Origin: Lysinibacillus fusiformis
GTDB lineage: Bacteria; Bacillota; Bacilli; Bacillales_A; Planococcaceae
Direction of reading: 5' to 3'
Length of the DNA: 64,000 nucleotides
NCBI RefSeq assembly: GCF_002845985.1
Contig: NZ_PDFK01000002.1
Location: 186,001 to 250,000 of the forward strand
Shown: one piece after another, positions 9,550 through 18,900 of the stretch
Layout of the letters: the number at the start of each line of letters is the position of its first letter
Numbering within the stretch: the first letter of the stretch is position 1
The notes under the pieces: generated by a model
The model's database searches: none
The model's input: only the letters and a program-made list of their open reading frames with translations
Told to the model about the DNA's origin: nothing
Made by a program: the position numbers and the translations under genes

Positions 9550-10482
9550 CTAGTAAACTGTTTCCTTGAAGATAAAGCCTGTATCTAATGGTCTAATGGC
9601 TGGTTGAATATCTTCAATTCGTGCTAATAAATCATCTTTTATCTCTTCATACGCGTCTTCTGATTCATCAAAATACGTATCGATGGCTTTGCGATAGATT
9701 TCTGTAACCGTTACTACATAGTCTGGTGTTTGTAGAACACCCTCGATTTTCAGGGCATCAATGCCACCTTCGAATAATTCACCAAGCTCATCAATTATAC
9801 ACATATCATTTGGACTGAAAATATGTGTCCCATTGACATCTTCATAAATAGGATATTTATTATTTCGCTCATCGTCATGTAGGAACATATTACGATTTTC
9901 TTGACGGTTTTCAATGGCCATCACCTTATCTTGATATAAGAAATAATGACCAAGTAATGGGCGTTTCGATTGGAACATACATGTCATGCCATGTACTTGT
10001 ACCTCAATCTCCACCTCAGTATTTTCTTTAATTTCTAATACTTCATCAAGAGAAAGTTCACGTGCTAATACGGCACGCTTTGCACCACGTTTCCCCCAGT
10101 AATTTGCTGTAAACCAGTTTGTAGCAGTCGTTTCTGGATTCCAATGTAATGGAATTGTCACGGCTTGCTCGCGGCGAATAATAAGTACCGCTGGATCACC
10201 ATAAATTAAACGATCCACTCCGATACGTTGCATTTCTTTTAAATAGTCTGCCAGTGCCTCCAGTTTCTCATTATGAAAAAGTGCATTGACCGCAACATAA
10301 ACCTTTTTACCTGCTGCGTGAATTAGCTTCGTCGCTTCTTCCACCTCTTCAACAGAGAACTCTCCAGCTAGACGTAGACCAAATTGTTGCTCACCAATAA
10401 CAAAAGCATCTGCTCCAGCTTCTAAAAGTGCTTTTATATGTTCTACTGATTGTGGTGTCACAAGCAATTCTGGTTTTTTCAT
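9550..10482 (-). CDS. trhP1: TrhP1 (YrrN), U32-family partner protein
   Basis: A 310-residue U32-family protein, shorter than TrhP2. The signature region reads EVQVHGMTCMFQSKRPLLGHY and lacks the CCxxC-type cluster of its neighbour, which suggests a non-cluster-binding partner subunit. The start at 10482 is chosen over an upstream in-frame codon because GAGGTG lies about 8 nt before it. It is only 5 bp from trmR. In B. subtilis both TrhP proteins contribute to the prephenate-dependent route to ho5U34. Confidence 0.88.
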   Translation of the reverse strand: MKKPELLVTPQSVEHIKALLEAGADAFVIGEQQFGLRLAGEFSVEEVEEATKLIHAAGKKVYVAVNALFHNEKLEALADYLKEMQRIGVDRLIYGDPAVLIIRREQAVTIPLHWNPETTATNWFTANYWGKRGAKRAVLARELSLDEVLEIKENTEVEIEVQVHGMTCMFQSKRPLLGHYFLYQDKVMAIENRQENRNMFLHDDERNNKYPIYEDVNGTHIFSPNDMCIIDELGELFEGGIDALKIEGVLQTPDYVVTVTEIYRKAIDTYFDESEDAYEEIKDDLLARIEDIQPAIRPLDTGFIFKETVY

Positions 10483-10487
10483 AGTAG

Positions 10488-11120
10488 TCACCTCTTCAAA
10501 CATAGTAATAAACCGTCACCGACTGGCAAAAAAGCACTTGTATAATCTGGGTGCTGCATAATCCAATCTGTGAAGTTTTTTAAATTGCGAATCATTGTCC
10601 GCTTACGACGTGGCACATCCTTCAGCTCTAAATCAGACAGGCCATGCATGTACATATTATCGATATACAAAACCCCACCTGAATTCACTAAAGGGGCGTA
10701 TTTTTCAAAAAAGCGTTGATACTGTCCCTTTGCGGCATCGATAAAGACCGCATCGAAAGTCGTATCAATAGCCTCGTCGTTCACCTCTAATGCGTCACCC
10801 TCAATGACCGTAATTCGATCTGATACAGTAGAACGTCGAATATAGGCTTTCGCCCTTGTTACACGCTCTTGATCACGTTCAATTGTAACAATTTGGGCAT
10901 TGGGCAATGCCTCTGCCATTCGAATAGCAGAATAGCCAATTGCTGTGCCTATCTCTAAAATTTTTGACGGATTTTGAATACGTAACAGTTGATTTAATGC
11001 GTCAATACCTGCTAATTGCATAATCGGTACATGATTCTCCTCCGCGTATGCTTCCATCTCTAAAAGCAATTCATTACGTGGCTGTATAAATGATTGTATA
11101 TATGCATCTGATAATTCCAT
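10488..11120 (-). CDS. trmR: TrmR (YrrM), tRNA 5-hydroxyuridine O-methyltransferase
   Basis: A 210-residue class I SAM methyltransferase of the catechol-O-methyltransferase fold. SAM-binding motif I is ILEIGTAIGYS (near residue 58), with acidic motif FDAVFIDAAKG downstream. In B. subtilis TrmR methylates ho5U34 to mo5U34, so trmR-trhP1-trhP2 is a pathway operon. The start at 11120 (MELSDAYIQ...) has GAGGGTG upstream; the open frame extends about 65 codons further but without homology. Confidence 0.9.
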   Translation of the reverse strand: MELSDAYIQSFIQPRNELLLEMEAYAEENHVPIMQLAGIDALNQLLRIQNPSKILEIGTAIGYSAIRMAEALPNAQIVTIERDQERVTRAKAYIRRSTVSDRITVIEGDALEVNDEAIDTTFDAVFIDAAKGQYQRFFEKYAPLVNSGGVLYIDNMYMHGLSDLELKDVPRRKRTMIRNLKNFTDWIMQHPDYTSAFLPVGDGLLLCLKR

Positions 11121-11235
11121 TGTTTCACCCTCATTTAAAAGGCAACGAGCGTTTGCCGTTGTCTGTACTTCATCATTTATCAACAAAAAGAAAAAGACCA
11201 AACGTGATGTCTTGGTACTTTGCCATACAAAAATG

Positions 11236-11267
11236 AGCAATTGTTTAGATATGCTCCAACAATTGCT
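11236..11267 (-). repeat. Perfect 10-bp inverted repeat upstream of trmR
   Basis: AGCAATTGTT at 11236-11245 pairs with AACAATTGCT at 11258-11267 across a 12-nt loop. On the minus strand a TTTTT follows two bases after. It lies in the mltG-trmR gap, 115 bp upstream of the trmR start, so it could be a weak terminator or leader hairpin. Confidence 0.5.
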
Positions 11268-11335
11268 ACCACGCATATTTGTCCCGCATAAATGAACGGA
11301 TTGATCAAAAATCACACTTTATAATAGCATGAAAA

Positions 11336-11365
11336 TAGAAGGAAAGCTATTTTTCTTTCCTTCTA
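11336..11365 (-). terminator. Terminator of mltG
   Basis: A perfect 11-bp stem (11336-11346 with 11355-11365) and 8-nt loop, followed on the minus strand by TTTTC, lies 40 bp after the mltG stop. Confidence 0.8.
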
Positions 11366-11405
11366 TCCATCTGTTTGCTATATACTTTTTGCTCTTCCTA
11401 AACGC

Positions 11406-12533
11406 TTATTCTTCTTTTTGTAAATATTTTGCTATTTTCTGTAAATGCTCATCATATGTTTTTGAGAAGTGATTAACACCCTCTTTATCTGCTAAGAAAT
11501 AGAAATAGTCGGTTTGACTTGGATTTAATGTTGCCTCAATAGAAGTTTTACCAGCACCAGCGATTGGTCCAGGTGGTAAGCCTTTATTTTTATAAGTGTT
11601 ATAAGCATTATCCACTTCTAAATCTTCAAAAAGCACACGATCTTTATGATCACCAAGTGCATATAACACGGTCGGGTCTGTCTGTAATGGCATGCCTTCA
11701 TTTATTCTATTATAGAAGACACTTGCGATTGTCTCTCGATCTGTTTGAGCTGTCGCTTCTTCTTCTAATAATGAGGCAAATGTTAACAGCTGATGCACCG
11801 ACATTTGTTTTTCTGCTAAAACATCACTATAGTTCTTCACCACATTATTCATCGCCGCTATCATCTCTTCTACAATTCCCTGTAATGATGGTTTTTCTTC
11901 ATAGTAAGAGTAAGTGGCTGGGTAAAGATAGCCCTCTAAATCATAGCGAATATTATCCGCTAACACAGCCTCCGTGACAAGTTCAGGATAATTGGCCATC
12001 ATTTGCTGAACAAATGTATCACTCGTCACAAGATCCATAAATTCCTGTTTTGTGTATGGTGTTTTCTTTTCAATCACATTCCCAATTTGTTCAAGTGTTA
12101 AGCCCTCCGGAACTGTCATTGTAAAGACAGGCTTACGGTAGACTTTCCCTGTTTTCAAGCTTTCGATCAGTTCATCGAATGTCATCGCCTGTGTTAGATC
12201 ATAATTTCCTGCTTGGAATTGAGATTCATTTTTAAATTTTGCATAGTATTTAAAAACACGTGCATCTTTAATGACGTCTTTTTTCTCTAGCAGCGTGGAA
12301 ATGGATGATAAACTAGAACCAATAGGTACTTCCACAGCAATGATCTTCGTCGCATTAGGATCGAGTGGCTTTAATGCACCCTTGACATAGTTGTACCCAA
12401 GGATACCAACAACACCGATTATAAGCACGAAAACAATCGCAATAATTGCAACGATTTTTCTCACGATTTTTACCTCAGATTTTCTTTCCTGCATTTTTGA
12501 AAACATTTCTTGTTTTTTAGAACCGTTATCCAC
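11406..12533 (-). CDS. mltG: Endolytic peptidoglycan transglycosylase MltG (YceG-like)
   Basis: 375 residues. A short cytoplasmic N-terminus precedes one transmembrane helix (IVAIIAIVFVLIIGVVGIL), an extracellular LysM-like subdomain and the YceG catalytic domain. LLEEEA contains the presumed catalytic glutamate, followed by the conserved IASVFYNRI and LQTDPTVLYALG. MltG cleaves nascent glycan strands during wall elongation. The GTG at 12533 is chosen because AGGGGGG lies about 6 nt upstream, better than GTG at 12551. Confidence 0.93.
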   Translation of the reverse strand: MDNGSKKQEMFSKMQERKSEVKIVRKIVAIIAIVFVLIIGVVGILGYNYVKGALKPLDPNATKIIAVEVPIGSSLSSISTLLEKKDVIKDARVFKYYAKFKNESQFQAGNYDLTQAMTFDELIESLKTGKVYRKPVFTMTVPEGLTLEQIGNVIEKKTPYTKQEFMDLVTSDTFVQQMMANYPELVTEAVLADNIRYDLEGYLYPATYSYYEEKPSLQGIVEEMIAAMNNVVKNYSDVLAEKQMSVHQLLTFASLLEEEATAQTDRETIASVFYNRINEGMPLQTDPTVLYALGDHKDRVLFEDLEVDNAYNTYKNKGLPPGPIAGAGKTSIEATLNPSQTDYFYFLADKEGVNHFSKTYDEHLQKIAKYLQKEE

Positions 12534-12623
12534 GGGTTTCCCCCCTATCACTAATCAATATCATACTAGAAATCAACTTTCACGACAAACAGAAATCGAC
12601 AATTCAGGAGAAATTGTATATGT

Positions 12624-12657
12624 AAAAAAAATCTGCCAGCTATTTTTACTGGCAGAT
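12624..12657 (-). terminator. Terminator of the organosulfur operon
   Basis: A 9-bp perfect stem (12631-12639 with 12649-12657) is followed on the minus strand by a run of eight T. It lies 47 bp after the stop of the acyl-CoA-dehydrogenase-like gene. Confidence 0.85.
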
Positions 12658-12704
12658 CCTCTCTCTATAAAATCTTGCACGGTTCAAAATCTTCATTATA
12701 TAAA

Positions 12705-13892
12705 CTATAATTGAAAAGTTACTTGCTTCTTATCCGCAAGTAACTCCATAGCAAGTTGAGCTATCACCACATCATCTGCTGGTGGATTAAAGCGACTACA
12801 TTGAACATCTCTAAATAGACGCTGGATTTTGTTTTCTTTAGATAAACTTCGTCCCCCTACAACTTGCATGGCTTTTGTTACTATATCGATGGCGTAATTA
12901 CAAATTACATACTTTGCGATACTAACAGACTCTGATAGTTGCTCCTTAAGAGCTGGATTTTGTTCTACCTGTGTTGCAATACTATACAATGTTCTTCGTG
13001 CAGTTTGATAAAGTACTTCTATTTCACCAATCCTTTGTTGGACATGACTAGCATGAGCGATTGTATTTTCTAAGCTATGTGAATACGTATTTTTGGCAAA
13101 ATCAATTGCATAATCTCTTGCTGCTCCTGCCACTCCTAAATAAACGGCTGGAATCTCTAACGAATAGACTCGACCATCAGCTAAAAAACGATTAACTCCA
13201 TTTGGATGATGTCTGTAAAGCAACGCTGCCTCTGGTACAAACGTATCATGAAAAATAATATCATGACTACCTGTTGCCCTCATGCCCATTGCATCCCATG
13301 TTTCAACAATTTCCACCTGTTCGTTTTTCGTTATTAGAAATTCCGCTGTTAGGTTTTCTTCTTCCAGATAAGCAATAATAGTGAATTGTTTTAAAATCGG
13401 CGCTAATGAAGCAAATGCTTTTTCACCAGTAATGCAATATCCCCCTGGCACCTTTTTAGCAATTGTACCAGGTAAACTCCCCCGAGAAATATTCCCCTTT
13501 CCACGTTCACTGCTAATAATATTCAAAAGTGAGCCTTCCTCAACTGCTTTTCGGCATAATTCTGCAAAGATAGGTTCTGGCCATGTTTTTGCCTCACGAA
13601 CATTCAAAAACGTCAATAAATGCCAGCCAACAGACAAGGCAGTGGAAGCATCGCCTCTAGCTAATTGTTCCTGCACTAATAACATCTCGTATAAAGAAAT
13701 TTCTTCTCCTCCATATTTTTGAGGCACTGTTAGTCGAAAATAGCCTGCATCTTCTAAAATTTTAAAATGCTCAAACGGAAATTTTCCACTCTCATCATAT
13801 TGGTTAGCTGTCTTCTCAATTTGTTGCGCTAAATTCTGAGCATATTGAACAAGCCTTTGCTCTCGTTCATTTCGAATAAAAATATCCATCAT
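12705..13892 (-). CDS. Acyl-CoA-dehydrogenase-fold flavin monooxygenase (SfnB/DszC-like)
   Basis: 395 residues of the acyl-CoA dehydrogenase fold: an N-terminal helical domain, a beta-domain (FTIIAYLEEENL to MGMRATGSHDI) and a C-terminal four-helix domain with QVVGGRSL. Members beside NtaA/SnaA-type oxygenases (SfnB, DszC) oxidise organosulfur compounds rather than acyl-CoA. Its ATGA overlap with the upstream oxygenase gene indicates coupled translation. Substrate is unknown; context with a Met-type importer points to sulfur scavenging. Confidence 0.8.
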   Translation of the reverse strand: MMDIFIRNEREQRLVQYAQNLAQQIEKTANQYDESGKFPFEHFKILEDAGYFRLTVPQKYGGEEISLYEMLLVQEQLARGDASTALSVGWHLLTFLNVREAKTWPEPIFAELCRKAVEEGSLLNIISSERGKGNISRGSLPGTIAKKVPGGYCITGEKAFASLAPILKQFTIIAYLEEENLTAEFLITKNEQVEIVETWDAMGMRATGSHDIIFHDTFVPEAALLYRHHPNGVNRFLADGRVYSLEIPAVYLGVAGAARDYAIDFAKNTYSHSLENTIAHASHVQQRIGEIEVLYQTARRTLYSIATQVEQNPALKEQLSESVSIAKYVICNYAIDIVTKAMQVVGGRSLSKENKIQRLFRDVQCSRFNPPADDVVIAQLAMELLADKKQVTFQL

Positions 13893-15235
13893 TCCTGATT
13901 CACCTTACTTTTAGCAAAACGATTCAGCGGCTTTTTCAGGCCTAAATGTTCTCTTAATGTTGTGCCCCTATAATCTTTACGATAAATACCTCGCTCCTGC
14001 AAAATCGGTACAACCTTGTCAACAAAATCTTCTAAATCACGTGGTAATAACGGAAACTGTAGCATAAAGCCATCTGCTGCTTGCTCTATTATCCAACGCT
14101 CCATCTCATCCGCTATTTGTGTTGGTGTTCCGACAAAAGCATCGCGCTTTGCAGGTCCAAAAAGGCGTGCATACAAATCACCAACTTTTAAATTTTCCTT
14201 CTTAATAATCTCTAAGTGTTCATAGAAGTGACTTTGAATACTATTAACTTCTGGGAATTCCACTTCAATAGCAGGTGTATCGAGGGAATACTTTGAAAAG
14301 TCAACATTCCCCATGTACCCCGAAACAAATTTTAAGCTTTCGTATGGATCAATCAATGACTGTAATTCATTAAATTTACGAATTGCCTCCTCCTCTGTAT
14401 CACCTACTATTGGGGAAATTCCTTGTAAAACAAGGAGCTCCTCCTCCTTACGTCCAAAGGGAGGAAGCTGTGCCTTTAATTGCCGATAGTGTTCTTTCGA
14501 TTTTTCAATATCATCCCAATGGACAAATACAACTTCCGCTGTACGTGCAGCTAATTGTTGGCCTGGTTTAGATGCACCAGCCTGCACAATAACAGGCTGC
14601 CCCTGTACAGAACGAGCAATATTTAATGGACCTTTGACAGATAAATAGTTGCCCTTAAATGATGTTTCATGCACTTTAAGACGATCATAAAATAGATTAT
14701 TATCTCGATCATAGAGAAAAGCATCGTCTTCCCATGAATCCCATAGTGATTGAACAACATCGATAAATTCCTCTGCACGTTCATAGCGATGATCATGCTC
14801 CCAATGCTTATCACGGCTAAAATTTAATGCCGTTTCTCCTGTGGCATCTGCTGTGGTTACTAAGTTCCAAGCAACTCTCCCATTGCTTATATGATCGATG
14901 GACATTAACTGTCTTGCCAGCACATATGGCTCACTGTATGTGGTTGAAGCTGTTGCACCCAGTCCAATTTTAGTTGTTGCCGACGCTAAAGCCGTAATTT
15001 GAATTAATGGATCAAAGCGATTTAAAATATGTGGATGTGACTCATGATTAATGGCTAAACTGTCGGCAACAAAAGCTATATCAAACTTTCCTCTTTCCGC
15101 AATCTGAGCTACTTTTTGTAATGCTTGAATATCGATGCTTGCATTTGCTTGGGCAGATGGGTGCCTCCATGCAGCAACATGCATACCTGCTCCTATTAAA
15201 TACAAGGCTAGCTTTATTTCTTTTTTACTAGTCAT
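13889..15235 (-). CDS. NtaA/SnaA/DszA-family FMN-dependent monooxygenase
   Basis: A 448-residue luciferase-like (bacterial LLM) TIM-barrel monooxygenase. Family marks include GMHVAAWRHPSA near the start, FDIAFVADSLA, GRVAWNLVTT and GQPVIVQAGASKPG. Relatives cleave sulfonated or thioether substrates with FMNH2 from a reductase; no reductase is encoded nearby. The start at 15235 has AGGAAGGGTG upstream; the longer frame lacks a good site. It is 15 bp downstream of metQ and overlaps the SfnB/DszC-like gene by 4 bp. Confidence 0.85.
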   Translation of the reverse strand: MTSKKEIKLALYLIGAGMHVAAWRHPSAQANASIDIQALQKVAQIAERGKFDIAFVADSLAINHESHPHILNRFDPLIQITALASATTKIGLGATASTTYSEPYVLARQLMSIDHISNGRVAWNLVTTADATGETALNFSRDKHWEHDHRYERAEEFIDVVQSLWDSWEDDAFLYDRDNNLFYDRLKVHETSFKGNYLSVKGPLNIARSVQGQPVIVQAGASKPGQQLAARTAEVVFVHWDDIEKSKEHYRQLKAQLPPFGRKEEELLVLQGISPIVGDTEEEAIRKFNELQSLIDPYESLKFVSGYMGNVDFSKYSLDTPAIEVEFPEVNSIQSHFYEHLEIIKKENLKVGDLYARLFGPAKRDAFVGTPTQIADEMERWIIEQAADGFMLQFPLLPRDLEDFVDKVVPILQERGIYRKDYRGTTLREHLGLKKPLNRFAKSKVNQE

Positions 15236-15249
15236 TGTTATCACCCTTC

Positions 15250-16086
15250 CTAATATGAATAGAAATCTTTCCATGTTGCTAATTCATCCAGTGGTAGCTC
15301 CACTGGAATATAGTTACCATTTGACACTTCTTTAATAAACTTCCCCGTTTCATCTCGCTGATAAATTTCCACGATTTTCTTCAATATGTCATTATTTTTG
15401 TCTTCTGCCTTTGCCACGATAACATTAATAAATGGCTTAGCTGTTTCACTTTCGTGAATGATGGCATCCTTCAATAAAAGACCAGCTTCTACAGCAACTC
15501 CATTATTAATAATGGCAAAATCAGCATCCTCCATCACACGTGGCGTTGTTGCACCATCAACAGGCAAAATGATTAAGTTTTTGGGATTATCCTTAATACG
15601 GTCTTCTCCACCGTTACCATCAAAATCATCCGTTACTGTTAGTAGTCCATGCTCCTGAAGCAGTAGCAAAGCTCTACCCCAGTTGGAAGGATCATTTGGT
15701 ACAGCAATTTTTGCGCCTTCTTTTATATCATCTAGCGATTTATATTTGTTTGAATATAAGCCAATTGGTGCCATTATTGTTGTGCCAATTGCCTGTAAAT
15801 CCGAGTTATTGTTCGTATTAAATAAATTTAAATATGCAACATGTTGAAAAGCATTAATATCTACTTCTCCCTCTGCCAATGCTTGATTTGGGTCATATTG
15901 AGCAGAGAATGTTACTAATTCCAAGTTAATACCTTCCTCACTAGCCTGTTCTTTTATATACGCCCATGTTTTCAATTCCGAGCTACGGATACCCACTTTC
16001 ACACTATCTTTTTCATCCGCTTCTGCACATGCCATTAGTAACAATAGTAATGTAAAAAATCCTATTAAATATTTCAGTTTTTTCAT
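15250..16086 (-). CDS. MetQ-family substrate-binding lipoprotein (first paralogue)
   Basis: 278 residues. The signal peptide ends in lipobox LMAC, so the protein is anchored to the outer face of the membrane by a diacylated cysteine. NLPA/MetQ family marks include the NAFQHVAYLN segment and IAVPNDPSNWGRALLLLQ. It shares an operon with MetI, MetN, a second MetQ-like protein and two oxygenases, so the ligand may be methionine, its derivative or another organosulfur compound. The start at 16086 is preferred because a signal peptide follows directly. Confidence 0.85.
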   Translation of the reverse strand: MKKLKYLIGFFTLLLLLMACAEADEKDSVKVGIRSSELKTWAYIKEQASEEGINLELVTFSAQYDPNQALAEGEVDINAFQHVAYLNLFNTNNNSDLQAIGTTIMAPIGLYSNKYKSLDDIKEGAKIAVPNDPSNWGRALLLLQEHGLLTVTDDFDGNGGEDRIKDNPKNLIILPVDGATTPRVMEDADFAIINNGVAVEAGLLLKDAIIHESETAKPFINVIVAKAEDKNNDILKKIVEIYQRDETGKFIKEVSNGNYIPVELPLDELATWKDFYSY

Positions 16087-16099
16087 GCTCACATTCTCC

Positions 16100-16753
16100 C
16101 TAAGACACCCTACGTATTTTTCGTTCAAGACTGTTGCCAATGCTTTGAATAATTTGCACAAGTACAACTAAAATGACCACTGTAACCAAAATCGTTGTAT
16201 TATCAAAGCGTTGATATCCGTAAGTAATGGCAACATCACCTAAACCACCACCTCCAACAGCTCCAGCCATGGCCGTCGCACCAACAAGCCCAATCGTTGC
16301 AGTTGTGACACTTAAGATTAACGATGGGAAGGCTTCAGGTAACAAAAACTTTCGAATAATCTGAAATGGAGAGGCTCCCATTGCTTTAGCTGCTTCAATG
16401 ATGCCTTCATCCACCTCTAATAATGAATTTTCTATTAATCTTGAAATATATGGTCCAATATGCAAGATTAGCGGCACAATGGCAGCAGTCGTACCAATGG
16501 CAGTGCCAACGAGTAATCTTGTGAATGGAATAATTGCAACAAGTAAAATAATGAATGGAATGGAGCGCAATGTATTGACGATCGGATTGACAACCGAGAA
16601 GATTAATTTATTTTCAAGAATATGTCCTTTTCTCGTCACAACTAAGATTACCCCTAAAATAAAGCCTAAAATAGCGCCAAAAAATAAGGAAATGCTAACC
16701 ATGTACAACGTATCTAGAACCGCGTCGATAATGATTTGTGTACTTACTTTCAC
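16100..16753 (-). CDS. metI: Methionine-type ABC transporter permease (MetI/MetP family)
   Basis: A 217-residue membrane permease with five predicted helices. The cytoplasmic EAA loop (EAAKAMGASPFQIIRKFLLPEA) contacts the ATPase. The GTG at 16753 is chosen because GGAGG lies 9 nt upstream; TTG codons at 16759 and 16762 sit too close to that site. This start lies inside the end of metN, a 59-bp overlap in another frame, which implies tight coupling with the ATPase. Confidence 0.88.
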   Translation of the reverse strand: MKVSTQIIIDAVLDTLYMVSISLFFGAILGFILGVILVVTRKGHILENKLIFSVVNPIVNTLRSIPFIILLVAIIPFTRLLVGTAIGTTAAIVPLILHIGPYISRLIENSLLEVDEGIIEAAKAMGASPFQIIRKFLLPEAFPSLILSVTTATIGLVGATAMAGAVGGGGLGDVAITYGYQRFDNTTILVTVVILVVLVQIIQSIGNSLERKIRRVS

Positions 16754-17774
16754 GTGCAACAACCTCCTCTATTTGAATATTTTTAGCCTGAATAAAAAGA
16801 AATGCTTTTTGTATATCTTTTTCAGAACCAACGAGCTCCACGATTAAATGGCCGAATGGAATTCCTTGTAATTCTGTGATATTGCCGAATAAAACATTGA
16901 CATCTACAGCAAACTTTTTCGCCACCTGTGAGACAATCGGCTGCCCAACGTCTACTCCTATGAATTTTAAATTGTAAATTTTTTTAGAAGCATCTATACT
17001 TTTTAGCTGCTCATAAACAGAAGGTGGAACTTCATCACGAACAACCGATTGGACAAAATTTTTAGTTGTCTCTTCTCTTGGTGAGGAGAAAATTTCAAGT
17101 ACATTGCCTGTTTCAATAATTCTTCCATTTTCCATGACAGCGACACGATTACAAATATCCCGAATAACCTCCATTTCATGAGTAATCATTAAAATTGTAA
17201 TACCGTACTCGATATTGACCTTCTTCAGTAAGGCTAAAATCGATTTGGTCGTTTGTGGGTCGAGAGCCGAAGTTGCTTCATCGCATAAAAGGATAGTTGG
17301 TTTTGTCACTAATGCTCTTGCAATGCCGACTCTTTGTTTTTGCCCGCCTGATAGCTCATCAATATAGCGATCCGTTTTGTCTGCTAAACCAACAAATGCT
17401 AAAACCTCTTTTACTTGACCTTCCAAATTTGATTTTTTTACTCCACTTATGATTAAAGGCATTGCTACATTTTCAAATACTGTTTTAGAATGCAGGAGAT
17501 TAAAGTGTTGAAAAATCATGCCGATATTTTTCTTCTCCTCTCGAAGCTGCCTTTTAGTGAGCGTGGTTAATTCTTTGCCATTCACAAGTACTTGCCCAGA
17601 TGTTGGCTCCTCCAGTAAATTTACTGTCCGAATCAGTGTGCTCTTACCAGCACCACTAAAACCGATAACACCAAAAATATCCCCCCTCTGAATTGTTAAA
17701 TTGATTTTATTTAGAGCCGTTACAGTCGAAGTACCGACCTGGAATTCTTTTGTTGTCTCAATAAACTCAATCAT
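16695..17774 (-). CDS. metN: Methionine-type ABC transporter ATPase MetN
   Basis: 359 residues. The Walker A motif GFSGAGKST, signature LSGGQKQR and Walker B LLCDEATSALD are intact, and a C-terminal NIL domain (FGNITELQG...) normally senses intracellular methionine. About 18 residues continue past the usual end (after EEVVARE) and overlap metI by 59 bp. AAGGAGG precedes the ATG. It energises uptake by the adjacent permease and one or both binding proteins. Confidence 0.92.
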   Translation of the reverse strand: MIEFIETTKEFQVGTSTVTALNKINLTIQRGDIFGVIGFSGAGKSTLIRTVNLLEEPTSGQVLVNGKELTTLTKRQLREEKKNIGMIFQHFNLLHSKTVFENVAMPLIISGVKKSNLEGQVKEVLAFVGLADKTDRYIDELSGGQKQRVGIARALVTKPTILLCDEATSALDPQTTKSILALLKKVNIEYGITILMITHEMEVIRDICNRVAVMENGRIIETGNVLEIFSSPREETTKNFVQSVVRDEVPPSVYEQLKSIDASKKIYNLKFIGVDVGQPIVSQVAKKFAVDVNVLFGNITELQGIPFGHLIVELVGSEKDIQKAFLFIQAKNIQIEEVVARESKYTNHYRRGSRYVVHG

Positions 17775-17813
17775 GCACGTCTACCTCCTTAGCATTTATG
17801 TGATTGCACAGCT

Positions 17814-18623
17814 TTAAAATGCTGGGACAACAGCACCTTTATATTGATCTTCAAAGAACGAACGTGCCTTTTCACTTGTTAACCACTTAACAATTGTTTG
17901 TATAGCTGGATCATCCTTTTTTTCATTTGTCGAGGCTATTATATTGACATAAGGTGATTCTGAATCTTCTATAATCAGTGCATCCTTCACAGGATTATAG
18001 CCCCCTTCTAATGCGTAATTTGTATTGATAGCAGCTGCTTCTACATCATCTAATGAACGAACAAGTAGTGGAGAATCAACACCTATAAATTGAATACTCT
18101 TCTCATTTTTCGCAATATCTTCGACTGTATAATCACCTTTCTTCGTTTTATCTAATTCAATCAAACCATTATTTTGAAACAGTAATAATGCTCTTGAGAA
18201 ATTGACAACATCATTAGGTACAGCAACCTTTGCATTTTGTGGCAAATCACTAATTTTTTTTATTTTTTTTGAGTACACACCAAATGGCTCAATATGAATT
18301 CCTTTTACACTGACTAAATCTAAATGACTTTCTTTATTCGACTGTTCTAAAAAAGGGACATGTTGAAAATAGTTAAAATCCAACTCACCATCTGCCGTTT
18401 GTTGGTTCGCTTGCACAGCATCTTTTATAATGGTAATGTCTAGTTTCACTCCATCTTTTTCAATATCTTTTGCTAAATACTCCAATACTTCCGCATGAGG
18501 AACATTGGCTGCCCCTACTTTTAATGTTACAATCTCCTCTTTAGTAGCCTCTTCTTTGTTTGTGCAACCAGCCAACAAGCCTATTACCAATGCACCGATA
18601 AGCCATTTCCAACCTAGTCTCAT
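17814..18623 (-). CDS. MetQ-family substrate-binding lipoprotein (second paralogue)
   Basis: 269 residues with a signal peptide and lipobox LAGC. It is the first gene of the operon. It shares NYFQHVPFLEQ and VAVPNDVVNFSRALLLFQ with the other MetQ-like protein but is clearly divergent from it, so the two probably bind different ligands for one transporter. ATG 18623 is chosen over GTG 18626 because it is about 7 nt from AAGGAGG. A good sigma-A promoter lies at 18672-18700. Confidence 0.86.
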   Translation of the reverse strand: MRLGWKWLIGALVIGLLAGCTNKEEATKEEIVTLKVGAANVPHAEVLEYLAKDIEKDGVKLDITIIKDAVQANQQTADGELDFNYFQHVPFLEQSNKESHLDLVSVKGIHIEPFGVYSKKIKKISDLPQNAKVAVPNDVVNFSRALLLFQNNGLIELDKTKKGDYTVEDIAKNEKSIQFIGVDSPLLVRSLDDVEAAAINTNYALEGGYNPVKDALIIEDSESPYVNIIASTNEKKDDPAIQTIVKWLTSEKARSFFEDQYKGAVVPAF

Positions 18624-18671
18624 CACATTACCTCCTTAATTAATAAATTTACTTGGTTTAATTTAAAACAA

Positions 18672-18700
18672 ATCTTATCTATTTACTAAGAATTGGTCAA
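18672..18700 (-). promoter_or_regulatory. Sigma-A-type promoter of the organosulfur/metQ operon
   Basis: On the minus strand TTGACC (18695-18700), a 17-nt spacer and TAAGAT (18672-18677) lie about 50 bp upstream of the second metQ. The flanks are very AT-rich. No S-box, T-box or SAM leader is visible; regulation by a CymR-type repressor is plausible but no operator was confidently recognised. Confidence 0.7.
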
Positions 18701-18854
18701 TGCTCCTTTTGTTTCATTTATTAAAAAATTCAGAAAACTAAAAGTTGAAATGCATATTTTTTCTCGAAAATCCATTAAATTTAATCGAAAATGCAAAAAT
18801 CCCATTTACAGATAGAATATTTTTAGACCCTTGATAGAAAATTTCTATTAATAA

Positions 18855-18894
18855 AACAAAAACCTCTGAGTGGCTAACAACCACTCAGAGGTTT
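18855..18894 (-). terminator. Terminator hairpin on the left flank of repeat copy A
   Basis: A perfect 14-bp stem (18860-18873 with 18881-18894) is followed on the minus strand by TTTTTGTTTT. No gene ends here on that strand. Loop and inner stem match the hairpin at 19419-19458, so the repeat at 18901-19410 sits between two near-copies of one terminator. Confidence 0.8.
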
Positions 18895-18900
18895 CATAGT

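Noticed and set aside
18639-18855. Possible SAM or T-box leader upstream of the metQ operon
   Set aside because: The region is AT-rich with a promoter close to the gene; no S-box or T-box core sequence is present.
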